From SIG223 sp964442785 (GTDB lineage: Bacteria > Bacillota_I > Bacilli_A > RFN20 > DUOF01), in assembly GCA_964442785.1 (NCBI GenBank), contig CAYTZW010000023.1, positions 1 to 19,696 on the forward strand: a stretch of DNA of 19,696 nt, given 5' to 3'. Of the stretch, positions 1-5,708 are shown piece after piece. Below the pieces are notes generated by a model that saw nothing but the letters and a program-made list of their open reading frames with translations, was not told the DNA's origin and searched no databases. A program made the translations under genes and the position numbers. The first letter of the stretch is position 1, and each line of letters starts with the position of its first letter.

Positions 1-19
1 TCTCCTTATCTTATCTTCC

Positions 20-50
20 ATTATATATATATATATATATAAGAAGTCAA
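20..50 (-). promoter_or_regulatory. SigA-type promoter with a (TA)10 tract as spacer, reading left off the window
   Basis: Read on the minus strand there is a -35 TTGACT at 50..45. A perfect -10 TATAAT lies at 25..20 (19-bp spacer), with an alternative TATATA at 27..22 (17-bp spacer). Everything from 41 to 22 is an uninterrupted TA dinucleotide run of ten units, so the spacer is itself a microsatellite. A Shine-Dalgarno AAGGAGA follows at 7..1, so the driven gene must start just left of position 1. The promoter elements are seen directly. That the tract varies in length and switches expression is inference. Confidence 0.6.
22..41. repeat. (TA)10 dinucleotide microsatellite
   Basis: Ten perfect TA units lie inside the candidate promoter spacer described for 20..50. 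Dinucleotide tracts of this length are prone to slipped-strand mispairing. Confidence 0.9.
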
Positions 51-110
51 TTTTTTAAATTTGGTTGTCCGCCAACTTTTTAATTAAAATTTTTTATTTA
101 TAAAGTCAAT

Positions 111-134
111 AAAAAAACAACTATTTTTTAGTTG
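111..134 (-). terminator. Rho-independent terminator of the 819-aa surface protein gene
   Basis: On the minus strand the stem CAACTA/TAGTTG (arms 134..129 and 123..118) has a 5-nt A-rich loop and is followed by seven T residues (117..111). The TAG stop codon of the gene lies inside the distal arm. Confidence 0.85.
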
Positions 135-2580
135 CTTTATTCTTTATTTTTTCTTCTAATTTTTGTTTCCTATTTTCTTCTTTTTTTTGCTCTGCTAACT
201 TCAAATATTTTTCGTGAACATTAACTTTTTCCTTTTTTATTTCAGGTTTTATTTCTTCTTTTGTTTTATTTTTTTTTATGATTTTTTTCTTTTTTAAATA
301 TTGTTTAATTAATAAATAAAGACAAGCCAAAACAAGTAAAAATAGAATAATTGAAAATATAATTATTAAGGTATAATCTTTATATTTATTAGAAAAGATA
401 GCAAAAGTTGCTGAGGAAGAACTTTCAAAAGTTAAATATCCATTTTCGTATTTACATTCTTTTACTACATTTTCTTTTCCTAAAACTAAAACTTTATATT
501 TTGTCGCTTTTTTTAAATTACCTGATATTTTAATTTTCACTTTAACGGAAGAATATTCAACTTCTTCTTCATTGTCTAATAGCTTGATTTGATAGATTTT
601 TCTAACATAGTAATCTTTTCCAAAAGTATCTTCAATATCATAGTTTTCTACATAATTAGTGTTATTAGAAAAATACAACTTATAACTTTTGTTAAATCCT
701 TCAGAAGATGTCAAAGTTACTATTTTATTTTTTGATTGAATATCCTTATTTCGAATATTAAATTCGATTGCTTCAACAGGTTCTAACTCATAATTATTAT
801 GGTCATTTCCTGTTAAACTAGCTGAAGGAGTAATTGTGTAATTTCCCACTTTATTACTAGGTAAAATTATTGTAGAAATTAAATTGAAACTAACATCATC
901 ATTACCGATAATTCCTACTAACTCACCACCACTGACTGTTGCTTTTGTTGAAGTATCTTCGATTTTATCATTAGGAATTATATTGATTAATTGAACCTTT
1001 TTAGGACTAATTGTTATTTTTACAACATTACTAGATGTAGAAGTTTGAAGATTGTCATCACTTAAACTTACCAAAACATAATAGTAACCACTATCACTTA
1101 CATTTTTAAAAGAAATTGTTTTAGAAACACAAGTAGAAACAAGTTCATAAGAAGAAGTAGTTTCATTTAATTTATACCATTTATAAGCAAAAGGTAAATT
1201 AGAATTATGAGTAGCATTGATAGTTAAATCATTACTTAAACTATCATAAGTTTTGTTTATTCCTTCTAAATTATCTAAAACAATATCTTCCAATTCCCAT
1301 TTAGCGTAAATACTAGTTTCTTTATCAGTCCAATTTAATAAAGAGTTTTCCGTAACATTATGAATAAAAAGTTCGTCCATATACCAACCAATAAAGTTGT
1401 ATCCATTTTTTGTTGGAGTTACCAAATCACCTAATTTTGTTTCAAAAGAAACCATTTTATAACTAGAAGAAGCTTCTCCACCATTAAGTTCAAAATTAAC
1501 TTTAACATTTATAGGTTCTAAAACCACTTCTAAAGTAATGATGCCATATTTACCACTTGAAACTTCATCTTGATATATTTGAGAAACATTCCAATTACCA
1601 GTATTTACAACAGGCTTCCAACCAACAACAGTATAACCATATTTAGCAACCAAAGGTAAAGTTATCGAAGTTTCAATATTATATGAAGTATCATAATTAT
1701 TATTAACTAAAGAAGCTGTATTAAAGCGATATTCAATGGTATACAAAATAGGAGTAGTAATCGCATAAAAAACTTTATCATAGTTATTAGACATTGTTCC
1801 ATTAAAGGTTCTTTGAGTTAAAACAGACCAATTAGAAGATGTGTCATCTGCATTAATATTCCAACCTAAAGCACTATAAGCATTCTTCGGAGTTATATTA
1901 TATGACTGAATATTACAACTATCATTTAAAGAATAAACAGAACAACTATTTCCAGTACTAGAAATCATTATCGCTTCAGCATCATTTTTCAAGAAAGTTA
2001 TTTCAAAAGTCCTTTTAATAATCGCAACAAGATTAATATTAGAAGACAATTCATAACTACTGTCTGCATTTACTACCAAGGAATTTTCATTATTTTTATC
2101 ATTTCCAAATCCAATAACATCAAAATTTTCAAAAGCAACAATAGAAGGAGTTTGAATACGACAACTTGAAACAATTTCTTCATTATTATATTTAGCAGGT
2201 ATCGTACAACTTTCACTAGTTTTACTAATACTTGAAGCATTACCTTTATCAAAAGAAGCAGTATAAGTTATTTCTTCATATTGATAAATTGCATATAAAA
2301 CAGTGTCTTTATTAGGCATTGAAAAAAAAGTTAAAGGAACAATACCATTTTCTTCATCAGTCCACCCAAGAAAATTCCAATCAGTTTTATAAGCTTGATT
2401 ATCTAAAGAAACTTCATCATTTTCATTATAATCAAAAGTGCTAACTTCTACACTACTACCACCATTAGTAGCATAATCGTATGTCAAAGAAAAAGCCGAA
2501 ATCTTATTTCCTAGTAAAAAAGTAACTACCATTGCTAAAAAGAAACTAGTTACCAAAACATATTTTTTATTTTTCCCCAT
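121..2580 (-). CDS. Membrane-anchored surface protein with InlB-like and MBG-like modules
   Basis: This is an 819-aa predicted exported protein. ATG at 2580 is preferred over the GTG at 2589 because AGGTGA sits 5 nt before it. Residues 1-30 form a signal peptide (Lys-rich n-region, hydrophobic core, SAFS). The ectodomain holds several Listeria-Bacteroides/InlB B-type repeats, recognised by the spaced motifs GY.F.GWY or W.FLGWTDE followed by LYAIY/SIYAKW (about 33-99, 192-275, 280-357 and 360-430). An Ig/MBG-like region follows (about 435-610; KTYDS, VGNYTI, NNYELEP). Residues about 736-760 form a transmembrane helix, followed by a cytoplasmic Lys/Glu-rich tail of about 60 residues that may be helical. 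There is no LPXTG motif, so anchoring is by the helix. The role is probably adhesion or host interaction, by family analogy only. It is monocistronic with its own terminator. Confidence 0.85.
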   Translation of the reverse strand: MGKNKKYVLVTSFFLAMVVTFLLGNKISAFSLTYDYATNGGSSVEVSTFDYNENDEVSLDNQAYKTDWNFLGWTDEENGIVPLTFFSMPNKDTVLYAIYQYEEITYTASFDKGNASSISKTSESCTIPAKYNNEEIVSSCRIQTPSIVAFENFDVIGFGNDKNNENSLVVNADSSYELSSNINLVAIIKRTFEITFLKNDAEAIMISSTGNSCSVYSLNDSCNIQSYNITPKNAYSALGWNINADDTSSNWSVLTQRTFNGTMSNNYDKVFYAITTPILYTIEYRFNTASLVNNNYDTSYNIETSITLPLVAKYGYTVVGWKPVVNTGNWNVSQIYQDEVSSGKYGIITLEVVLEPINVKVNFELNGGEASSSYKMVSFETKLGDLVTPTKNGYNFIGWYMDELFIHNVTENSLLNWTDKETSIYAKWELEDIVLDNLEGINKTYDSLSNDLTINATHNSNLPFAYKWYKLNETTSSYELVSTCVSKTISFKNVSDSGYYYVLVSLSDDNLQTSTSSNVVKITISPKKVQLINIIPNDKIEDTSTKATVSGGELVGIIGNDDVSFNLISTIILPSNKVGNYTITPSASLTGNDHNNYELEPVEAIEFNIRNKDIQSKNKIVTLTSSEGFNKSYKLYFSNNTNYVENYDIEDTFGKDYYVRKIYQIKLLDNEEEVEYSSVKVKIKISGNLKKATKYKVLVLGKENVVKECKYENGYLTFESSSSATFAIFSNKYKDYTLIIIFSIILFLLVLACLYLLIKQYLKKKKIIKKNKTKEEIKPEIKKEKVNVHEKYLKLAEQKKEENRKQKLEEKIKNKATKK

Positions 2581-2598
2581 CAAAATCACCTACATCTA

Positions 2599-2620
2599 TA
2601 ATAATGTTATCACATTATTA
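2599..2620. promoter_or_regulatory. Perfect 9-bp inverted repeat upstream of the surface protein gene; possible operator
   Basis: TAATAATGT and ACATTATTA are exact reverse complements separated by TATC, 19 bp before the ATG at 2580. The arms are AT-rich and lack the T-run of a terminator, so a repressor site overlapping the promoter is the simplest reading. No regulator for it is visible here. Confidence 0.4.
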
Positions 2621-2633
2621 AATTTAATTAAAG

Positions 2634-2657
2634 AAAAAAGCCACTTAAATGGCTTTT
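2634..2657 (-). terminator. Terminator of the cotD-like gene
   Basis: On the minus strand AAAAGCCA and TGGCTTTTTT flank a six-base loop, with the stem directly after the TAG stop at 2662..2660. The GC-containing core (GCCA/TGGC) plus T-run is a good intrinsic terminator. Confidence 0.85.
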
Positions 2658-2659
2658 CT

Positions 2660-2899
2660 CTATAAAGAAACATTAGATTGATTTGCACTTTGTCCAGGAC
2701 ATCTAGTTTCTTCAGAAGTAGAATAAGTTGGGTAATAACGATTAACGATGACACCCTGATTTATAGTATGGGTTCTATATGGAACTATGATAGGTTGCTC
2801 TACAGGGAAGCATCTAGTTACATAACATACTTTCTCTGGACATACGATTGGAGTAAGTCTTGGGCAAGTATTCATTTGATTGCAAGAGTTATTATTCAT
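2660..2899 (-). CDS. cotD: CotD-like spore coat protein
   Basis: This is a 79-aa protein rich in Cys (6), Pro and Tyr, starting with ATG 2899 after a strong GGAGG (7-nt spacing). The central part, with an IVCPEK segment, PIIVPYRTHTINQ and then NRYYPTY, follows the pattern of Bacillus CotD (a P-rich start, an IVPHIHPxHTT-like stretch, then HYFPHT), and the length matches the family (about 75 aa). CotD is an inner spore-coat protein made in the mother cell late in sporulation. The cysteines could form cross-links in the coat, which is inference. The upstream SigK-like promoter (2921-2947) independently supports the assignment. The gene is transcribed divergently from ylbJ and ends in its own terminator. 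Family assignment is by motif pattern, not by search. Confidence 0.75.
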   Translation of the reverse strand: MNNNSCNQMNTCPRLTPIVCPEKVCYVTRCFPVEQPIIVPYRTHTINQGVIVNRYYPTYSTSEETRCPGQSANQSNVSL

Positions 2900-2920
2900 A
2901 TTAAATCCTCCTTTTCACTT

Positions 2921-2947
2921 TAAGTTATGACAAATAAATTTTTTTGT
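2921..2947 (-). promoter_or_regulatory. SigK-like promoter of the cotD-like gene
   Basis: On the minus strand, AC (2947..2946) is followed by 16 bp and then CATAACTTA (2929..2921), an exact match to the Bacillus SigK pattern AC-N16/17-CATAnnnTA. The -10 end is 22 bp before the ATG, putting the transcript start at the Shine-Dalgarno. Bacillus cotD is SigK-controlled, which agrees. Confidence 0.65.
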
Positions 2948-2968
2948 TTAGTAAATAAGCACAAATAC

Positions 2969-2997
2969 GCATATTATTTCTAAAAAATCCATATTAT
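2969..2997 (+). promoter_or_regulatory. SigE-like promoter of ylbJ
   Basis: GCATATT at 2969-2975, a 14-bp spacer, and CATATTAT at 2990-2997 fit the SigE pattern (KMATATT, N14-15, CATACAMT with two -10 differences). The start point predicted 6-8 bp later falls on or next to the ATG at 3003. Confidence 0.55.
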
Positions 2998-3002
2998 TTA
3001 AT

Positions 3003-3905
3003 ATGAAAAACTCGAAAACAATGATAATCATAACTAGTTTTTTCTTTATAATTTGCTTTGTATATTTTAAAGAAACTGTCTTAATATCAAAAAATTTAGT
3101 TTCCACCTTTTTTGGCACTATTTTTCCTACTTTATTACCTTTTTTTATTTGTACTTACTTACTTTTAGAAACAAATATTTTAGAAATAATCGCCTATATT
3201 TTTCAATTTATTACCATTCCTTTACTAAAAATAAATGGTTATGGTTGCTTAATTATTATCGTTAGCATTCTATCAGGAACTCCTTTAAGTGCTTCTTTAA
3301 CAACTTCCTTATATTTAAAAAAGAAAATTTCTAAAAAAGAAGCCTTTGTTCTTTCACTTACTTGTTTTTACCCTTCGTGGAGTTTTATGTATTTAACAGT
3401 AGGACATCTTTTAACATACCAAATCGCTAAAAAAATCTGTTTTTCTCTTTATTTTTCTTCATTTTTCCTTTTATTTATTCTTTCTATTTTATTTTTAGAA
3501 AAGCCAAAATATATAACCTTTAAAGAAGTTAAAGAAAACATCAACACTTCCATAAAAAACTTTTCTTTTCCTAAATCATTAAAAAAAACAATTTTGCAAT
3601 CAATATCAACTTTAATGGTAATTTTAGGTACAATGATTTATTTTTCATTACCTTTAACGATAATAAAAAAAGAGATTTTCTTACAATCCCTTATTGAATT
3701 TTCTAGTGCTGCTTTTTCCATTATAAATGCTACTAACATTAACAAAACTTATTATTTGCTTTTTACTTTTTCCTTTGGTTCTTTATCATTAATGATGCAA
3801 CATTTAAGTATGCTAGAAGAAATAAAAATCAAATTTAAACATTTATTTTTAAGCCGACTAATAGTTATTCCTTTTTCCTTTATATTTTTACTATTGTTAA
3901 CATAA
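3003..3905 (+). CDS. ylbJ: YlbJ-like sporulation integral membrane protein
   Basis: This is a 300-aa, very hydrophobic polytopic protein. The N-terminal half, with FPTLLPFFICTYLLLE (residues about 41-56), then NGYGCLIIIVSILSGTPLSAS and a KKKISKKEA loop, matches the YlbJ/nucleoside-recognition (Gate) layout: FPSLLPFF, then GNP-type loop, then xEAxxL. It is shorter than Bacillus YlbJ (about 400 aa). YlbJ is a mother-cell membrane protein needed for resistant spores, with molecular activity unknown. Position beside rsmD-ylbF-ylbE-ylbD supports the call. No Shine-Dalgarno precedes ATG 3003 and the SigE-like promoter ends 6 bp before it, suggesting a leaderless message. An internal ATG (residue 7, 3021) is the alternative start. 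The 3' end overlaps the convergent rsmD by 26 bp with no terminator between them. Confidence 0.8.
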   Translation: MKNSKTMIIITSFFFIICFVYFKETVLISKNLVSTFFGTIFPTLLPFFICTYLLLETNILEIIAYIFQFITIPLLKINGYGCLIIIVSILSGTPLSASLTTSLYLKKKISKKEAFVLSLTCFYPSWSFMYLTVGHLLTYQIAKKICFSLYFSSFFLLFILSILFLEKPKYITFKEVKENINTSIKNFSFPKSLKKTILQSISTLMVILGTMIYFSLPLTIIKKEIFLQSLIEFSSAAFSIINATNINKTYYLLFTFSFGSLSLMMQHLSMLEEIKIKFKHLFLSRLIVIPFSFIFLLLLT

Positions 3906-4416
3906 TAGAGCCATATTTATAAGATTTTTCATAAGAACATTGAAGATTTTCTAAACTATCTTCACTAGAAGTTTCAACGACAATAACACAATCATCATTA
4001 AGTAGCTCTTTTTCTTTTAAAATAGTTATAATTTTCTCATTAATTTTCATTGCATAAGGTGGGTCTAAAAAAACGATATCAAATTTTTCTTTTAAGTTTT
4101 CTAACAAAATTTGATAATCCTTATTAAAAACTTGATACTCGCAATCAATATTTTTTAAAGAAGATAAATTATCTTTGATTACTTTAATCGCATTTTTATT
4201 CAAATCATTAAAAATAACTTTTTGAGCACCACGAGAAATACATTCAATTCCTAAAGCACCACTTCCAGAGAATAAATCTAAACAAGTAGCTCCTTGGACT
4301 TTCATACCAAGTATATTAAATAAAGCTTCTTTAACCTTATCAGAAGTCGGTCTTGTTTTTTCATCAATCGGAGATAATAACTTTTTTCCACGATATTTAC
4401 CACTTACAATTCTCAT
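3880..4416 (-). CDS. rsmD: 16S rRNA (guanine966-N2)-methyltransferase RsmD
   Basis: This is a 178-aa SAM-dependent methyltransferase that modifies G966 of 16S rRNA during 30S assembly. It shows the RsmD signature TRPTSDKVKEALFNIL (21-36), the SAM-binding motif I DLFSGSGALGIE (47-58) and the catalytic DPPY (118-121). Length is typical (about 185). ATG 4416 has AGGAGG upstream, and that site lies inside the end of ylbF, since the two genes overlap by 20 nt; translation is probably coupled. In Bacillus the same ylbF-ylbG-ylbH(rsmD) order occurs, and ylbG is absent here. Its 3' end runs 26 bp into the 3' end of ylbJ on the other strand. Confidence 0.95.
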   Translation of the reverse strand: MRIVSGKYRGKKLLSPIDEKTRPTSDKVKEALFNILGMKVQGATCLDLFSGSGALGIECISRGAQKVIFNDLNKNAIKVIKDNLSSLKNIDCEYQVFNKDYQILLENLKEKFDIVFLDPPYAMKINEKIITILKEKELLNDDCVIVVETSSEDSLENLQCSYEKSYKYGSIMLTIVKI

Positions 4417-4744
4417 CGATAATACCTCCTAAAATAGTTTCATTTATCTTTTTCAATAATGAAGTCATTTTTTGATAACTTTCTTTATATTTTTTGACAA
4501 AATCATTTCTATCAACTTCCAGTTTTAAATCCGCCAACTCTTTCCTTATTTTTTTAGGATTAGAACCATATTTTTCGTATTTTAAAGCTTGATTATATTC
4601 TTCTTGTTTTTCTTGATATTTATTAAGCAAAACAAAAGTTGTTTCATCTTCTAACATTTCTTTTTCTTTATTTTTTAAATCCTGATACAAAGAACTATTT
4701 TTAATATCATCTTTTATCTTTAAAGCCCATTCTAATTCTTCCAT
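4397..4744 (-). CDS. ylbF: YlbF-family regulatory protein (RicF-like)
   Basis: This 115-aa, mostly helical, charged protein matches the Com_YlbF family layout: an N-terminal helix, a central D/E-LL-KYQEKQEEYNQA segment (about 37-53), a Lys-rich turn and a second long helix. It is shorter than Bacillus YlbF (about 150 aa). There, YlbF (RicF) works with YmcA and YaaT as a specificity factor for RNase Y processing and affects competence, biofilm and sporulation. The gene starts with ATG 4744 after GAGGAAG, has its own SigA-type promoter at 4763-4791 and leads into rsmD. Family assignment rests on the pattern plus synteny; the C-terminal Cys of NCKW may correspond to Fe-S ligation reported for the complex, which is speculative. 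Confidence 0.8.
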   Translation of the reverse strand: MEELEWALKIKDDIKNSSLYQDLKNKEKEMLEDETTFVLLNKYQEKQEEYNQALKYEKYGSNPKKIRKELADLKLEVDRNDFVKKYKESYQKMTSLLKKINETILGGIIDENCKW

Positions 4745-4762
4745 TTTTTCTTCCTCAAAAAC

Positions 4763-4791
4763 ATTTTAATAAGAGTTGTCAAAATAGTCAA
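4763..4791 (-). promoter_or_regulatory. SigA-type promoter for ylbF-rsmD
   Basis: On the minus strand TTGACT (4791..4786) is followed by a 17-bp spacer and TAAAAT (4768..4763). It begins just after the ylbE stop, separating vegetative ylbF-rsmD from ylbD-ylbE. Confidence 0.7.
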
Positions 4792-4793
4792 TT

Positions 4794-5009
4794 TTATTCT
4801 TCCATTATTTTGCTAACTAAATCTAACATCATTGAAGCATCTTCTACTTTATCAATAAACCTTTTTCTTCTTTTTGTTTTATATTCCGCTATAAAATCAT
4901 TAATTCTTTCAGGGTGTCTACTTAAAACTTGATGCCATAAAGGATTTTGTCTTAAAAAAAGCCAATAATCATCATTAGAATTAAGAATATTCGTTACATT
5001 ACTTCTCAT
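4794..5009 (-). CDS. ylbE: YlbE-like protein
   Basis: This 71-aa protein has the YlbE pattern: an N-terminal MR..V...L, a YWLFLRQNPLWHQVLSRHPERI block (residues about 15-36, comparable with FIREQPIWYRKLTRNP in Bacillus) and a C-terminal ASMMLDLV segment. Function is unknown in the family, which appears mostly in spore-forming Bacilli. Its ATG overlaps the ylbD stop codon (ATGA), so translation is coupled and the two probably work in the same process. It is transcribed from the promoter in front of ylbD. Confidence 0.85.
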   Translation of the reverse strand: MRSNVTNILNSNDDYWLFLRQNPLWHQVLSRHPERINDFIAEYKTKRRKRFIDKVEDASMMLDLVSKIMEE

Positions 5010-5356
5010 TGATCAAACCTTCTATACCTTCTCTTCCTTGTCAAATCATTACTATCGCTACTTTCACCTTTTAAAGCTGTAAATTCCGAAAAAATATCAG
5101 CCACTTTTTTCAAACTATCAAGACCTTCATTAACCTTATTCATATCAATACTTTTAGTCGCATTTATTAAATCACTTATCATATTACGATTAGAAACCGT
5201 ATTATTATTTACTTCTTTTTTAAAAATTTGGGCTTCCGCTCCATAGATATCATATTCTTCATATAATTGTTGCCAACTATATTTATTAGTTTTGACAAGT
5301 TCATAAACGTGTTCATTTTGTCTTACAAATTCTTTAAATTCCTTTAATTTATCCAT
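5006..5356 (-). CDS. ylbD: YlbD-like putative spore coat protein
   Basis: The start is taken as ATG 5356 (116 aa; MDKLKEFKEFV), not the longer in-frame ATG at 5434, because the upstream part crosses the CATACAATA box and is not family-like. The N-terminal block FKEFVRQNEHVYELVKTNKYSWQQLYEEYDIYG (about 7-39) corresponds to the FKQFVKxHPxIxxxVxxxxxTWQExxEExxLxG pattern of YlbD_coat proteins. A helical C-terminal region with MNKVNEGLDSLKKVAD follows, then a basic tail RKRRYRRFDQ. The weak ribosome site is GGTGA. ylbD is coupled to ylbE by an ATGA overlap. The role is inferred from the family name only. Confidence 0.8.
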   Translation of the reverse strand: MDKLKEFKEFVRQNEHVYELVKTNKYSWQQLYEEYDIYGAEAQIFKKEVNNNTVSNRNMISDLINATKSIDMNKVNEGLDSLKKVADIFSEFTALKGESSDSNDLTRKRRYRRFDQ

Positions 5357-5371
5357 TTTATTCACCACTAT

Positions 5372-5379
5372 ATTGTATG
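5372..5379 (-). promoter_or_regulatory. Mother-cell sigma -10 box before ylbD
   Basis: The minus strand reads CATACAATA from 5379, identical to the SigE -10 consensus CATACAAT and also fitting SigK CATAnnnTA. I see no good -35 at either spacing (the TGTCTTT-like stretch is poor), so SigE versus SigK cannot be decided. It lies 16 bp before the ATG. Confidence 0.45.
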
Positions 5380-5430
5380 TATAAAAGTCTAAAAAAGACA
5401 CTTTGAATGTACAAAAATCCAAATGTACAA

Positions 5431-5457
5431 ACAAAAAAGAAAAAAATGAATAATTTA
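5431..5457 (+). promoter_or_regulatory. SigK-like promoter of the yjcZ-like gene
   Basis: AC (5431-5432), 16 bp, then AATAATTTA (5449-5457) is one base away from SigK CATAnnnTA. The -10 ends 21 bp before the ATG, the same distance as in the two perfect SigK-like promoters of this window. A SigA-like TATATT overlaps (5457-5462), so the call is tentative. Confidence 0.4.
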
Positions 5458-5477
5458 TATTGATAGGAGGTAAACAT

Positions 5478-5654
5478 ATGTATTACTACGGAAATGGTTA
5501 TCAAGCACCTCAAGCATACTATCCAGTTAATTCCTATAACAACGGTGGTTGGGGAAGTGCTTGGGCAATAATAATCGTTGTCTTTTTATTATTAATCATT
5601 GTAGGAGCTTTTTGGGCTAAGCCAAACGGCTATGGACAATGTGGTGGTTATTAA
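5478..5654 (+). CDS. YjcZ-family small sporulation/coat protein
   Basis: This 58-aa protein has a Tyr/Gly/Asn-rich head (MYYYGNGYQAPQAYYP), one hydrophobic helix (AWAIIIVVFLLLIIVGAFW, about 28-46) and a short Gly/Cys tail. It resembles the YjcZ family of tiny sporulation proteins, which have a Tyr/Gly-rich N-terminus followed by a FALIVVLFILLIIVG-like helix. ATG 5478 is preferred over ATG-less upstream extension because AGGAGG lies 7 nt before it. The gene is monocistronic with a strong terminator. Given the SigK-like promoter, a structural role in the spore coat is plausible, but no biochemical activity is known for the family. Confidence 0.75.
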   Translation: MYYYGNGYQAPQAYYPVNSYNNGGWGSAWAIIIVVFLLLIIVGAFWAKPNGYGQCGGY

Positions 5655-5668
5655 AACCACCTTTTTTT
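5643..5668 (+). terminator. Terminator of the yjcZ-like gene
   Basis: GGTGGTT (5643-5649) pairs with AACCACC (5655-5661) around a 5-nt loop that contains the stop codon, followed by seven T residues. Confidence 0.9.
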
Positions 5669-5681
5669 CTTTTTGATAATG

Positions 5682-5690
5682 TGGTAAAAT
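5682..5690 (+). promoter_or_regulatory. Extended -10 promoter of def
   Basis: TGGTAAAAT forms a TGn-extended -10 about 19 bp before ATG 5709; the -35 is a weak T-rich stretch overlapping the preceding terminator's T-run. Confidence 0.5.
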
Positions 5691-5708
5691 GCTATCGAGG
5701 TGTAAAAA

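Noticed and set aside
1..21. Short open frame MEDKIRR starting at ATG 21..19 on the minus strand
   Set aside because: It overlaps the -10 box of the leftward promoter and has no ribosome site; the AAGGAGA at 7..1 is better read as the Shine-Dalgarno of a gene outside the window.
61..80. Hairpin GTTG/CAAC followed by T residues, possible plus-strand terminator
   Set aside because: The stem is only four base pairs with no plus-strand gene in view to terminate; not enough to call.
2678..2923. 81-aa plus-strand open frame over the cotD-like gene
   Set aside because: It is the antisense shadow of a gene with a clear ribosome site, family pattern, promoter and terminator; it has no Shine-Dalgarno of its own.
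5357..5434. Longer ylbD start at ATG 5434
   Set aside because: The extra 26 residues do not resemble YlbD proteins, have no ribosome site and run over the CATACAATA promoter box.
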